NCBI GenBank assembly: GCA_946405115.1
Contig: CAMJGB010000021.1
Span: 1-14,141, forward strand
Direction: 5' to 3'
DNA length: 14,141 nucleotides
DNA from: an uncultured Clostridia bacterium
GTDB lineage: Bacteria > Bacillota > Clostridia > Saccharofermentanales > Saccharofermentanaceae
Under the pieces are notes generated by a model. It made no database searches, was not told the origin of the DNA, and saw nothing but the letters and a program-made list of their open reading frames with translations. Shown here piece by piece: positions 1-6,170 of this stretch. Every line of letters begins with the position of its first letter. Position 1 is the stretch's first letter. The translations under genes and the position numbers were made by a program.

Positions 1-1043
1 TTTGCTATATGCTCTTTAAACTTCCTTCTGACCTCCTCGTCATCGATAGTCATGGTGACGCCCTCATACATACTGGTTCTGAAAAGCTTTGTAAAGAACG
101 GAGGAACGAGACCTACCTCGACTGAGAACTTGATGGAACCGCTCTCGATCTTATCGGAAATAATGGTCGGCATCATGTCCTCACAAAGGCCTGTATATGC
201 CTTAAGGAGCATATGCTGATCGTCGGAAGACAATGTGATTATGACGCGCCTGTCGTCGGCACCTTTGTATGAATATGCATCAATCGAGGACTTAACGTAC
301 TTCTTAAGCACCTCTTCCCTCTTAGCGCCGAAGCCGTTGAATCTCTGATCCGTTAAGATCCTTGCACTCTTCATGCGGTCTACTCGATAAGTCTTGATCG
401 CATCGATAGCGTTGGCACCTGCCTCTACAGCATCGTTGTCTACTGCGATGAGATAGTAGTGGGAATTCTGGAAGTCGAGACCTACAGGAGATACAAGCTT
501 ATCAGACTCTCCCCTGATTCCGTCTGCAACAAGATAACCGTACTTGATGCTTAATACACTCTCGTCCTCGATGGCAGTTCTTATAGTATTTACGAGGTAC
601 ATGATCCTCTTCTTCTGAACACGCTTATCATCGTGAGGAACGACTGAGTTATAACCGTTCTTAAAGTGTGTCGGATACATATACTTGATCTTCTCGCACA
701 GACCGCTGTCGATGAAGTCGGTAGCATTGATGGCATCGACTATGAGTCTTGCCTCATCGAAGGTAAGATCACCCTTAAGTTCGCCTCTCTTATAAGTCTG
801 TCCGTCGAGTTCGATCCAGTCATATGACGAATCGCTTAAGCCCATCATGCGGACAAATTCGTTAAGTCTTTTGATATCCGCATAGATAGACTTACGCTCA
901 GCTGCGCAGCCCGTCATATCGAAGAGATAATCCTTCATTTCCTGCATGGTCGTACCGTCATCCGGCGGATCTGCCTTAACGTGCTTTCTGAAGTAGTAAT
1001 ACAGACACAAAAGCTTAAGCTTCGAGGTTTCAGTGTTTGCCAT
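1..1043 (-). CDS. WYL-domain transcriptional regulator (3' end cut by window edge)
   Basis: About 347 codons are visible, open to position 1. The N-terminal ~75 residues look like a helix-turn-helix region. From about residue 160 to 225 is a WYL domain: the run SPVGLDFQNSHYYLIAVDND followed by KTYRVDRM matches the family signature, with Tyr replacing the Trp of the name motif. The last ~90 residues, containing FSVEVGLVPPFFTKLF, fit the C-terminal WCX extension. WYL proteins are DNA-binding regulators that sense a ligand, often a nucleotide or nucleic acid; the ligand here is unknown. The ATG at 1043 is preceded by AAGGGAG at a 9-base spacing. The visible end reads like the normal end of the family, so probably only a few codons are missing. 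It lies 84 bases downstream of the DUF6688-like gene on the same strand and could regulate that operon, itself, or both (inference). Confidence 0.88.
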   Translation of the reverse strand, partial: MANTETSKLKLLCLYYYFRKHVKADPPDDGTTMQEMKDYLFDMTGCAAERKSIYADIKRLNEFVRMMGLSDSSYDWIELDGQTYKRGELKGDLTFDEARLIVDAINATDFIDSGLCEKIKYMYPTHFKNGYNSVVPHDDKRVQKKRIMYLVNTIRTAIEDESVLSIKYGYLVADGIRGESDKLVSPVGLDFQNSHYYLIAVDNDAVEAGANAIDAIKTYRVDRMKSARILTDQRFNGFGAKREEVLKKYVKSSIDAYSYKGADDRRVIITLSSDDQHMLLKAYTGLCEDMMPTIISDKIESGSIKFSVEVGLVPPFFTKLFRTSMYEGVTMTIDDEEVRRKFKEHIA

Positions 1044-1069
1044 AAAGGAGATCTCCCTTCTGATTATCA

Positions 1070-1085
1070 GTACTATTATTAGTAC
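1070..1085. promoter_or_regulatory. Perfect dyad GTACTA-N4-TAGTAC, operator-like
   Basis: The sequence GTACTATTATTAGTAC has perfect 6-base arms and a 4-base centre, and ends 26 bases before the ATG of the WYL regulator at 1043. It sits between a possible -35 (TTGTGG, minus strand, 1092-1087) and a possible -10 (GATAAT, 1068-1063) with an 18-base spacer, where a repressor site would be expected. The promoter call is weak. Autoregulation by the WYL protein is an inference from position only. Confidence 0.4.
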
Positions 1086-1127
1086 ACCACAACGATAATC
1101 GGAAGGCAAGACATCCGGCCATTTACA

Positions 1128-2249
1128 TCACAATTTATACTGTCTGTTGATCCTGATCTCCGGGCGTGTATCCGTAAGATAGAGGTATACAAGAAATACC
1201 CATTCCAAAGGCTTCATAATGAAGTAAACAACGTCCGCCCTGCCTCGTGTCGTAATGATATTGGACAAAGGATAACCGTACGTGTCATAGACGTGGCGGA
1301 TCCACTTATGGAACTTCGGGAACTTCTCTGCGATCGACTCTTCGAATGCATTTGCAATGCAAAGCTGACGGTTAACAACGATTATCGCACCGCGGCGTCT
1401 GCCGAGTCTTATTGGTTTTACAACCCTCTCATGACCGCCTGCTGCGACAGTGCAAAGATAATGACCATCATATTCCAAAGGCGGAGGCGGAATCTGCTTG
1501 GAGAATGTCCAGTCAGCAGTATCGGTAAAAGCCTTAATAGGAGCATCGGCACCCTGACCTGCGAGTATCGCAAAGATCTCAAACGCAGCTACGATCAAGA
1601 ACAAAGCCATAAATACCGGCAAAGCATACTGCGACACCTTGGTAACCTTCATGTACAGCCACCAAAGATTCTTTCTGTCAGCAAACTCTTCTTTCTTTGA
1701 ACTCAAATACTTCGCCTGATTCTTCATGTGAGTTCTGATAACATCCGCCGACAGCAACAAAATATTAAGGTGATAAGCGTAGAAGCAGATCACAGACCAA
1801 TCGGTCATATTACAAAACAGCTGGAGAGCCCAAGCAATATTTATCACGTTAAGAATGATAACCGCAGCTATAGAGAGCACCGACGCAAGCGGCGCCATCT
1901 TCTCGGGTTTCCAGTACAAAAGTGCGAAAAAACCTGCGAAACCGTACATTCCCGGCAGAAAAATAAACGGGCTGTATTCTGATGAGATCATATAGTGATA
2001 CTGACCTTGGTATACAGGAACATTCCATTCACCCGCAGTATCAAAGAGAGCTACAAACAAAAGAAGATAAAAGAATCCGCCGATAAAGATCGTTAACGTA
2101 CCGGAGATCATTCTGCCGATTCGCTTTTCCTTAATACAGTTGACGATATTCCACACGGTAAATCCGCCGGGAATAAGGCCCACGACAATGATTATTATTG
2201 CATAGCCTATGAACAGCTGAAAAATCTCTTCCAAACTCGAACTACTCAT
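1128..2249 (-). CDS. Six-helix membrane protein, DUF6688-like
   Basis: This 373-residue protein has six likely membrane helices, at about residues 11-33, 47-69, 92-113, 121-145, 150-171 and 206-230. A soluble C-terminal region of about 130 residues follows. It contains GHYLCTVAAGGH (262-273), a VVNRQL.IANAFEE stretch (291-304), and a MKPLEW.F..YLYLTD segment with a basic end (345-371). From memory, this pattern corresponds to DUF6688, a Firmicutes family of unknown function; a profile search would settle it. The ATG overlaps the stop of the upstream gene by 4 bases (ATGA) and has a GAGGGGG Shine-Dalgarno, so the two are translationally coupled. Its partners are a lipoprotein and a paralogous anchored protein, which suggests a cell-envelope complex or sensor (inference). 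No catalytic motif is recognised. Confidence 0.8.
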   Translation of the reverse strand: MSSSSLEEIFQLFIGYAIIIIVVGLIPGGFTVWNIVNCIKEKRIGRMISGTLTIFIGGFFYLLLFVALFDTAGEWNVPVYQGQYHYMISSEYSPFIFLPGMYGFAGFFALLYWKPEKMAPLASVLSIAAVIILNVINIAWALQLFCNMTDWSVICFYAYHLNILLLSADVIRTHMKNQAKYLSSKKEEFADRKNLWWLYMKVTKVSQYALPVFMALFLIVAAFEIFAILAGQGADAPIKAFTDTADWTFSKQIPPPPLEYDGHYLCTVAAGGHERVVKPIRLGRRRGAIIVVNRQLCIANAFEESIAEKFPKFHKWIRHVYDTYGYPLSNIITTRGRADVVYFIMKPLEWVFLVYLYLTDTRPEIRINRQYKL

Positions 2250-2638
2250 ATTTCCCCCTCACTTACAACTTCAACTATTCTGCTCTCGCCGGTACCTTCA
2301 GGCGAGTCGGAATTTCTCGCTCCGACGTATATGTAAAGCGTGCCTGTACCCTCAGTAACGGTAAAACTTCTGTTATCTTGGGCAACCTCTATCCCTTCCG
2401 TGCTGCCGTCCATCCACGTAACATCAAGACTGTATTCACAAGTCTCGTCAGCGCGGTAGACATTAAACAGATCTTCTATCGCATACGACTGTCCTTCGTC
2501 TATGAAACTTACTTCCTCTTTGACATCGATATGCACGCACCTGTGAACATAATCCCAGGCTCCGTAGACCATCAGCCCGCCGAAGATCACAACGCCTGCT
2601 GTTACAACCGTAAGAATAATCTTAACTGTCTTGTTCAT
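2246..2638 (-). CDS. Membrane-anchored exported protein of unknown function, paralogue of the upstream lipoprotein
   Basis: The 130-residue protein has a short basic N-terminus and one hydrophobic segment (about residues 5-27) with no lipobox Cys, so it is probably a signal anchor with about 100 residues outside the cell. The outer part aligns with the lipoprotein encoded just upstream. Shared landmarks, in order, are Y-x-x-EDLF, a W about 25 residues later, EGI, a D-x-R-x-(F/I)TV stretch and an alternating beta pattern near the end, which suggests a small beta-sandwich. No known domain is recognised. The start has an excellent AGGAGGAG Shine-Dalgarno. The gap to the lipoprotein gene is 21 bases and the stop overlaps the next gene by 4 bases, so it is the middle gene of a three-gene operon. 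Confidence 0.75.
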   Translation of the reverse strand: MNKTVKIILTVVTAGVVIFGGLMVYGAWDYVHRCVHIDVKEEVSFIDEGQSYAIEDLFNVYRADETCEYSLDVTWMDGSTEGIEVAQDNRSFTVTEGTGTLYIYVGARNSDSPEGTGESRIVEVVSEGEI

Positions 2639-2659
2639 ATCTCCTCCTATATCCGTCCC

Positions 2660-3037
2660 TTATTCCACATCAGCGGTAAACGTGCTTATGCCGCCGTAAC
2701 CCGCTTCGCCCTCATTCCACACGCACAGGCGCACCCACAAAATCCCGTGGTCCTCTTCGACCGTAATGTGCCTGCCGTCCTCGGAGATCACAATCCCCTC
2801 ATACATCTCATAATCAGGGACTGCGATCCATTTCGCGTATAACCTGAAGTTCGCGTTCTCCCCTGCACCTTCTGCCTCGAAAAGATCTTCTGCATCATAT
2901 TCGGTTCCGCAGCTTAACACGGTTCCGGCACGGTCGACAGGACTTACGGAAATTTGCTTATCGCCCCTCGCGCCGCATGCAGTCACAACGAGGATCGTAA
3001 CAGCAATTATCAGGATTAACGCCTTAGTCTTTCTCAC
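2660..3037 (-). CDS. Lipoprotein of unknown function (GTG start)
   Basis: I place the start at the GTG at 3037, giving 125 residues that begin with the basic M-R-K-T-K. A hydrophobic core follows, then a VVTAC lipobox with Cys at about residue 21, so the mature protein is a lipid-anchored ~105-residue domain. An in-frame ATG at 3067 would add ten residues, but it lies inside the predicted -10 element, and the GGGAGG Shine-Dalgarno (3055-3050) lies within that extension; both argue for the GTG. The SD-to-GTG spacing of 12 is somewhat long. The mature domain resembles the product of the next gene (EDLF, W, EGI, ITVEED.G.LWVRL landmarks), so the pair is probably a tandem duplication that diverged. 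First gene of the operon, with its own promoter. Function unknown. Confidence 0.78.
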   Translation of the reverse strand: MRKTKALILIIAVTILVVTACGARGDKQISVSPVDRAGTVLSCGTEYDAEDLFEAEGAGENANFRLYAKWIAVPDYEMYEGIVISEDGRHITVEEDHGILWVRLCVWNEGEAGYGGISTFTADVE

Positions 3038-3097
3038 AAAAAAATCTTGCCTCCCTTGCGACGTCATAATAACACGTCACAAATCGAAAGGCAAGAT
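3038..3097 (-). promoter_or_regulatory. Lipoprotein operon promoter inside nested inverted repeats
   Basis: On the minus strand, -35 TTGCCT (3094-3089), a 17-base spacer and -10 TATTAT (3071-3066) make a good housekeeping promoter, with a start near 3059. Two roughly concentric dyads enclose it. The outer pair, ATCTTGCCT/AGGCAAGAT, has perfect 9-base arms (3044-3052 and 3089-3097), one on the -35 and one overlapping the Shine-Dalgarno. The inner pair, GACGT/ACGTC (3060-3064 and 3074-3078), flanks the -10. They may be operator half-sites. If RNA enters from upstream, the outer pair plus the U7 run at 3044-3038 could instead fold as an attenuator that hides the ribosome site. Confidence 0.65.
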
Positions 3098-3103
3098 ATT
3101 TTT

Positions 3104-3161
3104 ATTGTTATTCGATATTTGTTTATTGGTTATCAGTTATTCCATATCGTTTAATAACAAT
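3104..3161. repeat. AT-rich inverted repeat upstream of the lipoprotein promoter
   Basis: Arms are ATTGTTATTCGATAT (3104-3118) and ATATCG-TTT-AATAACAAT (3144-3161): 15 paired bases with one 3-base bulge and a 25-base centre. Neither orientation is followed by a T-tract, so it is a poor intrinsic terminator. Its centre lies about 74 bases upstream of the predicted lipoprotein-operon start, a position suited to an activator or architectural protein. It could also be a 3' stabilising hairpin for the four-helix-bundle mRNA, which ends at 3178. Confidence 0.5.
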
Positions 3162-3177
3162 CGCAAACAGCTTACAA

Positions 3178-3669
3178 TCAGATAGGAACCTGAGATGAGG
3201 CCATCTTGGGCTGTTTTGATCTTACTGTCTTTACTGAGGCTGCGAAGATCTTGTGAATGCCTGTCACCGTCTCGACGATCGCCTGTCTAAGTTCATCGTG
3301 AACACCGAGTGTCCCTGCGAAATCAAGGTACACAAGCAGCCTTCCCGATGAGTAAAAACCATCCTCAAGATTCTCGAAGAACTTATCCCTTCCGATCGAC
3401 TCTGATGCAAGACTTGCAGCAACCGTCATCTTCATCGTCTCCTGGAAGATCAGGTTGCCGAGCGAGTTATGACTTTTACCCTTAAGCTCTCCGATATATC
3501 TGTAAATCACGATGCATACCGAAGTCGCCATTTCTCTAAGAGTAGGCTTGGGCTGTTCGTCTTTGTTCTGATCATTCTTCACCTGATTATTCTTGGGAAA
3601 ATCGTTCTTAACCTGCTCACTATCTGTAGGTGCGGGCAGTGTATTATCCATAATCTTTTCTTCATCCAT
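3178..3669 (-). CDS. Four-helix-bundle protein (23S rRNA-IVP/Avd-like fold) with disordered N-terminus
   Basis: I choose the ATG at 3669 (163 residues), because AAGGAG lies 10 bases before it; the in-frame ATG at 3699 lies upstream of that site. Residues 1 to about 45 are polar and repetitive (two VKND units, many N, K, Q, D, P) and likely disordered. Residues ~45-150 form four amphipathic helices: an IYRYIGEL segment, LGNLIFQETMKMTVAASLA, FFENLEDGFYSSGRLLVYLDFAGTLG, and a final ELRQAIVETVTGIHKIFAASVK. The order and the L-D-x-A-x-x-L-G turn recall the small four-helix-bundle superfamily of 23S rRNA intervening-sequence proteins and Avd of diversity-generating retroelements. That is a fold-level impression. 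No reverse transcriptase or template/variable repeat is in the window, so a retroelement role is unsupported. Single gene, divergent from DUF1015. Confidence 0.6.
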   Translation of the reverse strand: MDEEKIMDNTLPAPTDSEQVKNDFPKNNQVKNDQNKDEQPKPTLREMATSVCIVIYRYIGELKGKSHNSLGNLIFQETMKMTVAASLASESIGRDKFFENLEDGFYSSGRLLVYLDFAGTLGVHDELRQAIVETVTGIHKIFAASVKTVRSKQPKMASSQVPI

Positions 3670-3758
3670 AATTATCTGTCTCCTTATCGTTTTAATCATT
3701 GATTTATTGCCGGCAACTTCAGCGTAGCACCTGCCAGATCAGAAATCACCTACTAAAA

Positions 3759-3787
3759 GTCGACAATTTTCGACAATTTTTGTCGAT
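3759..3787. promoter_or_regulatory. Cluster of three Spo0A-box-like sites
   Basis: Three TGTCGAN heptamers lie within 27 bases. The minus-strand box at 3776-3770 reads TTGTCGAAAA, an exact match to the core Spo0A box TGTCGAA. The minus-strand box at 3766-3760 reads TTGTCGAC, 10 bases away as a direct repeat. The plus-strand box at 3780-3786 reads TTGTCGAT. The second and third form a perfect dyad, CGACAA-TTT-TTGTCG (3771-3785). Relative to the predicted DUF1015 start near 3818, the boxes cover about -58 to -32, so the last overlaps the -35 as in known Spo0A-activated sigma-A promoters. Confidence 0.55.
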
Positions 3788-3802
3788 TCTGAAAAGGACC
3801 CG

Positions 3803-3811
3803 TGATAGAAT
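3803..3811 (+). promoter_or_regulatory. Extended -10 promoter of the DUF1015 operon
   Basis: TGATAGAAT is an extended -10 (TG-N-TAGAAT, five of six bases matching TATAAT). No consensus -35 exists at 17 bases; the position is occupied by the last Spo0A-like box, which suggests activator dependence. The predicted start near 3818 gives a 41-base leader with AAAGG before the ATG at 3859. Confidence 0.55.
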
Positions 3812-3858
3812 ATCCCGTGTATTCTTACTTTTACTCTTATTAAGAAAAGGAAAAGACA

Positions 3859-5100
3859 ATGAAACTTACAAGTATTCCCGCAGTAGCAATTCCCGATATT
3901 CTTCTTCCCAAGGAAGGAACAGATCTTAAGAAGTGGGCAGTAATCGCCTGCGACCAGTTCACATCAGAACCCGAATATTGGGACGCCTGCGATAAGTTTG
4001 TAGGAAGCGAGCCTTCCGCATTGAGAATCGTACTTCCCGAAGTTAAGCTCGGGCTCGAGACTGAAGAGCAGATCGAGAACGATCTTAAGGACATAGCAAA
4101 TAACATCAACAAATATATGAGCGAGGGCATCTGGAGCGCGCCTTCCGAAGGCTTCATCATCACGGACAGATCAACAAGCCTTCACCCTTCAAGAAGAGGA
4201 ATCATGCTCGCAGTAGATCTCGAGACATACGAGTTCAAGCCCGGCAACAAGGCTCTCGTAAGAGCTACAGAAGGAACGGTATTAAGCCGCATTCCTCCCA
4301 GAGTAAAGATCAGAGCAAATGCTGCCGTAGAGCTTCCTCACATCATGCTCCTTTACGATGATCCTGAAGACAAGGTTATAAGCAACGCACTTAAGACAAA
4401 TCCCGATGTCATCTACGACACAGACCTCATGCAGGATTCCGGACACATCACCGGAAGATTCGTACCCGCAGGTTCCGCTGCAGCAGAGGGCATCGTAAAT
4501 GACTTCAGCTCACTCATAAGCGAAGACGGTCTGCTTTTCGCTGTAGGTGACGGCAACCACTCCCTTGCTTCCGCTAAGGCACATTGGGAGAACGTTAAGA
4601 AGAACGTTCCCGAGGATCAGCAGAAGACTCACCCTGCAAGATTCGCTCTTGCTGAGGCAGTTAACATTCACGATAAGGGTCTCGACTTCGAGCCTATCCA
4701 CCGTGTTATCTTCGGCATCACTAAGGATGAGTTCTTAAGCAAGGCAGAAGAGTTCTTCGGCAAGGACAACATGGAAGGCGGCGAGCAGTGCTTCACAGTT
4801 GTTGCCGAGGGAAGCGAAGATACAACGGTCGCATTGAAGAACGCACCCCATACACTTGCAGTAGGATCCGTTCAGATGATGATCGACAAGTTCGAACTTA
4901 ACTGCGATTACATTCACGGTGAGGATTCCGTAAGAAAGCTTTCCACAGGCGATGCAGTAGGCATCCTCGTTCCCGGTATCAGCAAGGATACTTTCTTCAA
5001 GACTATCGAGACAGAGGGCGTATTCCCGAGAAAGACATTCTCAATGGGTGAAGCCTTCGAGAAGAGATTCTACCTTGAGGCAAGAAAGATCACATTATGA
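3859..5100 (+). CDS. DUF1015 family protein
   Basis: The 413-residue length is normal for DUF1015. The signature segment VGDGNHSLASAKAHWE, followed by HPARFALAEAVNIHDKGLDFEPIHRVIFG in two pieces, is unmistakable, as is the N-terminal pattern of IP...LP....LKKWAVIACDQFTSEPEYW. The biochemical function of the family is not established; it is often called SerC-associated, but no serine-pathway gene lies here. It is soluble, with no signal peptide or membrane segment. The ATG at 3859 is preceded by AAAGGAAAAG. Its stop overlaps the start of the next gene by 4 bases (ATGA), so it is the first gene of a coupled set with the FAD oxidoreductase and the DUF2298 membrane protein. The Spo0A-like box cluster lies immediately upstream of its promoter. 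Confidence 0.9.
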   Translation: MKLTSIPAVAIPDILLPKEGTDLKKWAVIACDQFTSEPEYWDACDKFVGSEPSALRIVLPEVKLGLETEEQIENDLKDIANNINKYMSEGIWSAPSEGFIITDRSTSLHPSRRGIMLAVDLETYEFKPGNKALVRATEGTVLSRIPPRVKIRANAAVELPHIMLLYDDPEDKVISNALKTNPDVIYDTDLMQDSGHITGRFVPAGSAAAEGIVNDFSSLISEDGLLFAVGDGNHSLASAKAHWENVKKNVPEDQQKTHPARFALAEAVNIHDKGLDFEPIHRVIFGITKDEFLSKAEEFFGKDNMEGGEQCFTVVAEGSEDTTVALKNAPHTLAVGSVQMMIDKFELNCDYIHGEDSVRKLSTGDAVGILVPGISKDTFFKTIETEGVFPRKTFSMGEAFEKRFYLEARKITL

Positions 5101-6170
5101 GTAAAGTAACCATAATCGGAGCAGGTCTTTCCGGCCTTTTATGCGGCATGCGCCTTGCAAAAGCAGGGTTTAATGTTGTCATCCTCGAGGAGCTTACTTA
5201 TCCCGGAGGACTTCTTGCATCCACGCATATCGGAAGCGAGTACATCGAGCTTCTGCCCCACCACTTCAGACGCACTGACAAGGCACTTACAGCTGTCACG
5301 AAAGAGCTTGGTATCGATAACAAGATCAAGTGGTACGACGGCTTCTGGTACGGCCGTGCTTCGAGGAAAAAGATCGGTTACTTCGAGGGCGGATTCGCGA
5401 CTTTGATCAACCTCATAATCACGAACATCACCGACAACGGCGGCAAGATCTTCTACTCCGCAAGCGTATCCGAGATCACACAGAAAGAAGACGGTTCATA
5501 CGTCACTTCATGCGTTCTTTCAGACTCACGCAAGTACGAAGTCGAGAGCCGTTATGTCATCTTCACAGGTTCATGCAGAACATTCGTAAACGTAAGCCAC
5601 GGTCTTCCCATGTCGATGAATACAAGAGACCAGCTTATGAACCTAACATATCAGTCCAGGATCTGTCTCATGATGGTCCTTAAGAAGCTCCCGAGTGACG
5701 CTTATATACAGCGCAAGTTCCCAACGAAGACAGATACGCCTTTCGCGAGGATCGTAAACCACAGCGCGTGCTTCACGGACAGAAACTACGGCGGTCAGGT
5801 ACTGTATCTCGTAGGCAAGTGTCAGATAAGCGATCCTCTCTGGGTCGAGTCTGACCAGAAGGTAATGGAAGAGTACTTCAGCGCATACCGTAAGCTCTAC
5901 CCTCTCATAAAGAAATCAGACCTTAAGTCCTGGCGTCTTACCAAGGTACGTTACGCTGTATCGGATCACTACCCCGACACGGATCTTACCGAGCCTCTCG
6001 AAAATGTCTACGTCTGCTCTTCAGCTCTCACGTCCTTCGCGACGGGAAGCGAACCCGAGAAAAGAATGGACAGCATCGCAGCTCTTGCCAACGACATCAG
6101 CGCCAGATTAATTGCAAAAGAGAAGAGTACTAATGAGCACAAAGAAGAAGCAATTATCACAGCAATTTAA
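5097..6170 (+). CDS. FAD/NAD(P)-dependent oxidoreductase, amine oxidase/protoporphyrinogen oxidase-like
   Basis: The 357-residue protein begins with a dinucleotide-binding fold: VTIIGAGLSGL (GxGxxG at residues 8-13), the acidic end of strand 2 in VVILEE (27-32), and PGG soon after, as in the NAD_binding_8/amine oxidase flavoproteins. A late CSSALTSFATGSEPEKRMDS segment resembles the C-terminal FAD contact of these enzymes. The substrate cannot be read from sequence. Related proteins include protoporphyrinogen oxidase, phytoene desaturase and UDP-galactopyranose mutase. It is shorter than classic HemY, and no haem gene is nearby, so a haem role is unlikely. It overlaps DUF1015 by 4 bases upstream and the DUF2298 gene by 38 bases downstream. 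The pairing with a glycosyltransferase-like membrane protein suggests lipid-linked or surface sugar chemistry (inference). Confidence 0.83.
   Translation: MSKVTIIGAGLSGLLCGMRLAKAGFNVVILEELTYPGGLLASTHIGSEYIELLPHHFRRTDKALTAVTKELGIDNKIKWYDGFWYGRASRKKIGYFEGGFATLINLIITNITDNGGKIFYSASVSEITQKEDGSYVTSCVLSDSRKYEVESRYVIFTGSCRTFVNVSHGLPMSMNTRDQLMNLTYQSRICLMMVLKKLPSDAYIQRKFPTKTDTPFARIVNHSACFTDRNYGGQVLYLVGKCQISDPLWVESDQKVMEEYFSAYRKLYPLIKKSDLKSWRLTKVRYAVSDHYPDTDLTEPLENVYVCSSALTSFATGSEPEKRMDSIAALANDISARLIAKEKSTNEHKEEAIITAI

Noticed and set aside
1044..1127. Intrinsic terminator between the DUF6688-like gene and the WYL gene
   Set aside because: The only dyad, 1070-1085, has 6-base AT-rich arms and no T-tract, so it fits an operator better than a terminator.
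1293..1700. Plus-strand open frame of 135 codons
   Set aside because: It lies antisense to the DUF6688-like gene, has no family resemblance and no ribosome site, and disagrees with the coupled minus-strand operon.
3038..3067. Ten-codon N-terminal extension of the lipoprotein from the ATG at 3067
   Set aside because: The ATG lies in the predicted -10 element, and the extension contains the Shine-Dalgarno. The GTG at 3037 gives a proper signal peptide.
3178..3669. Diversity-generating retroelement accessory gene (avd)
   Set aside because: Only a fold-level resemblance exists. No reverse transcriptase, template repeat or variable repeat is in the window.
3771..3785. LexA/SOS box reading of the CGACAA-TTT-TTGTCG dyad
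   Set aside because: It does not match the Gram-positive CGAAC-N4-GTTCG pattern. The half-sites fit Spo0A boxes better.
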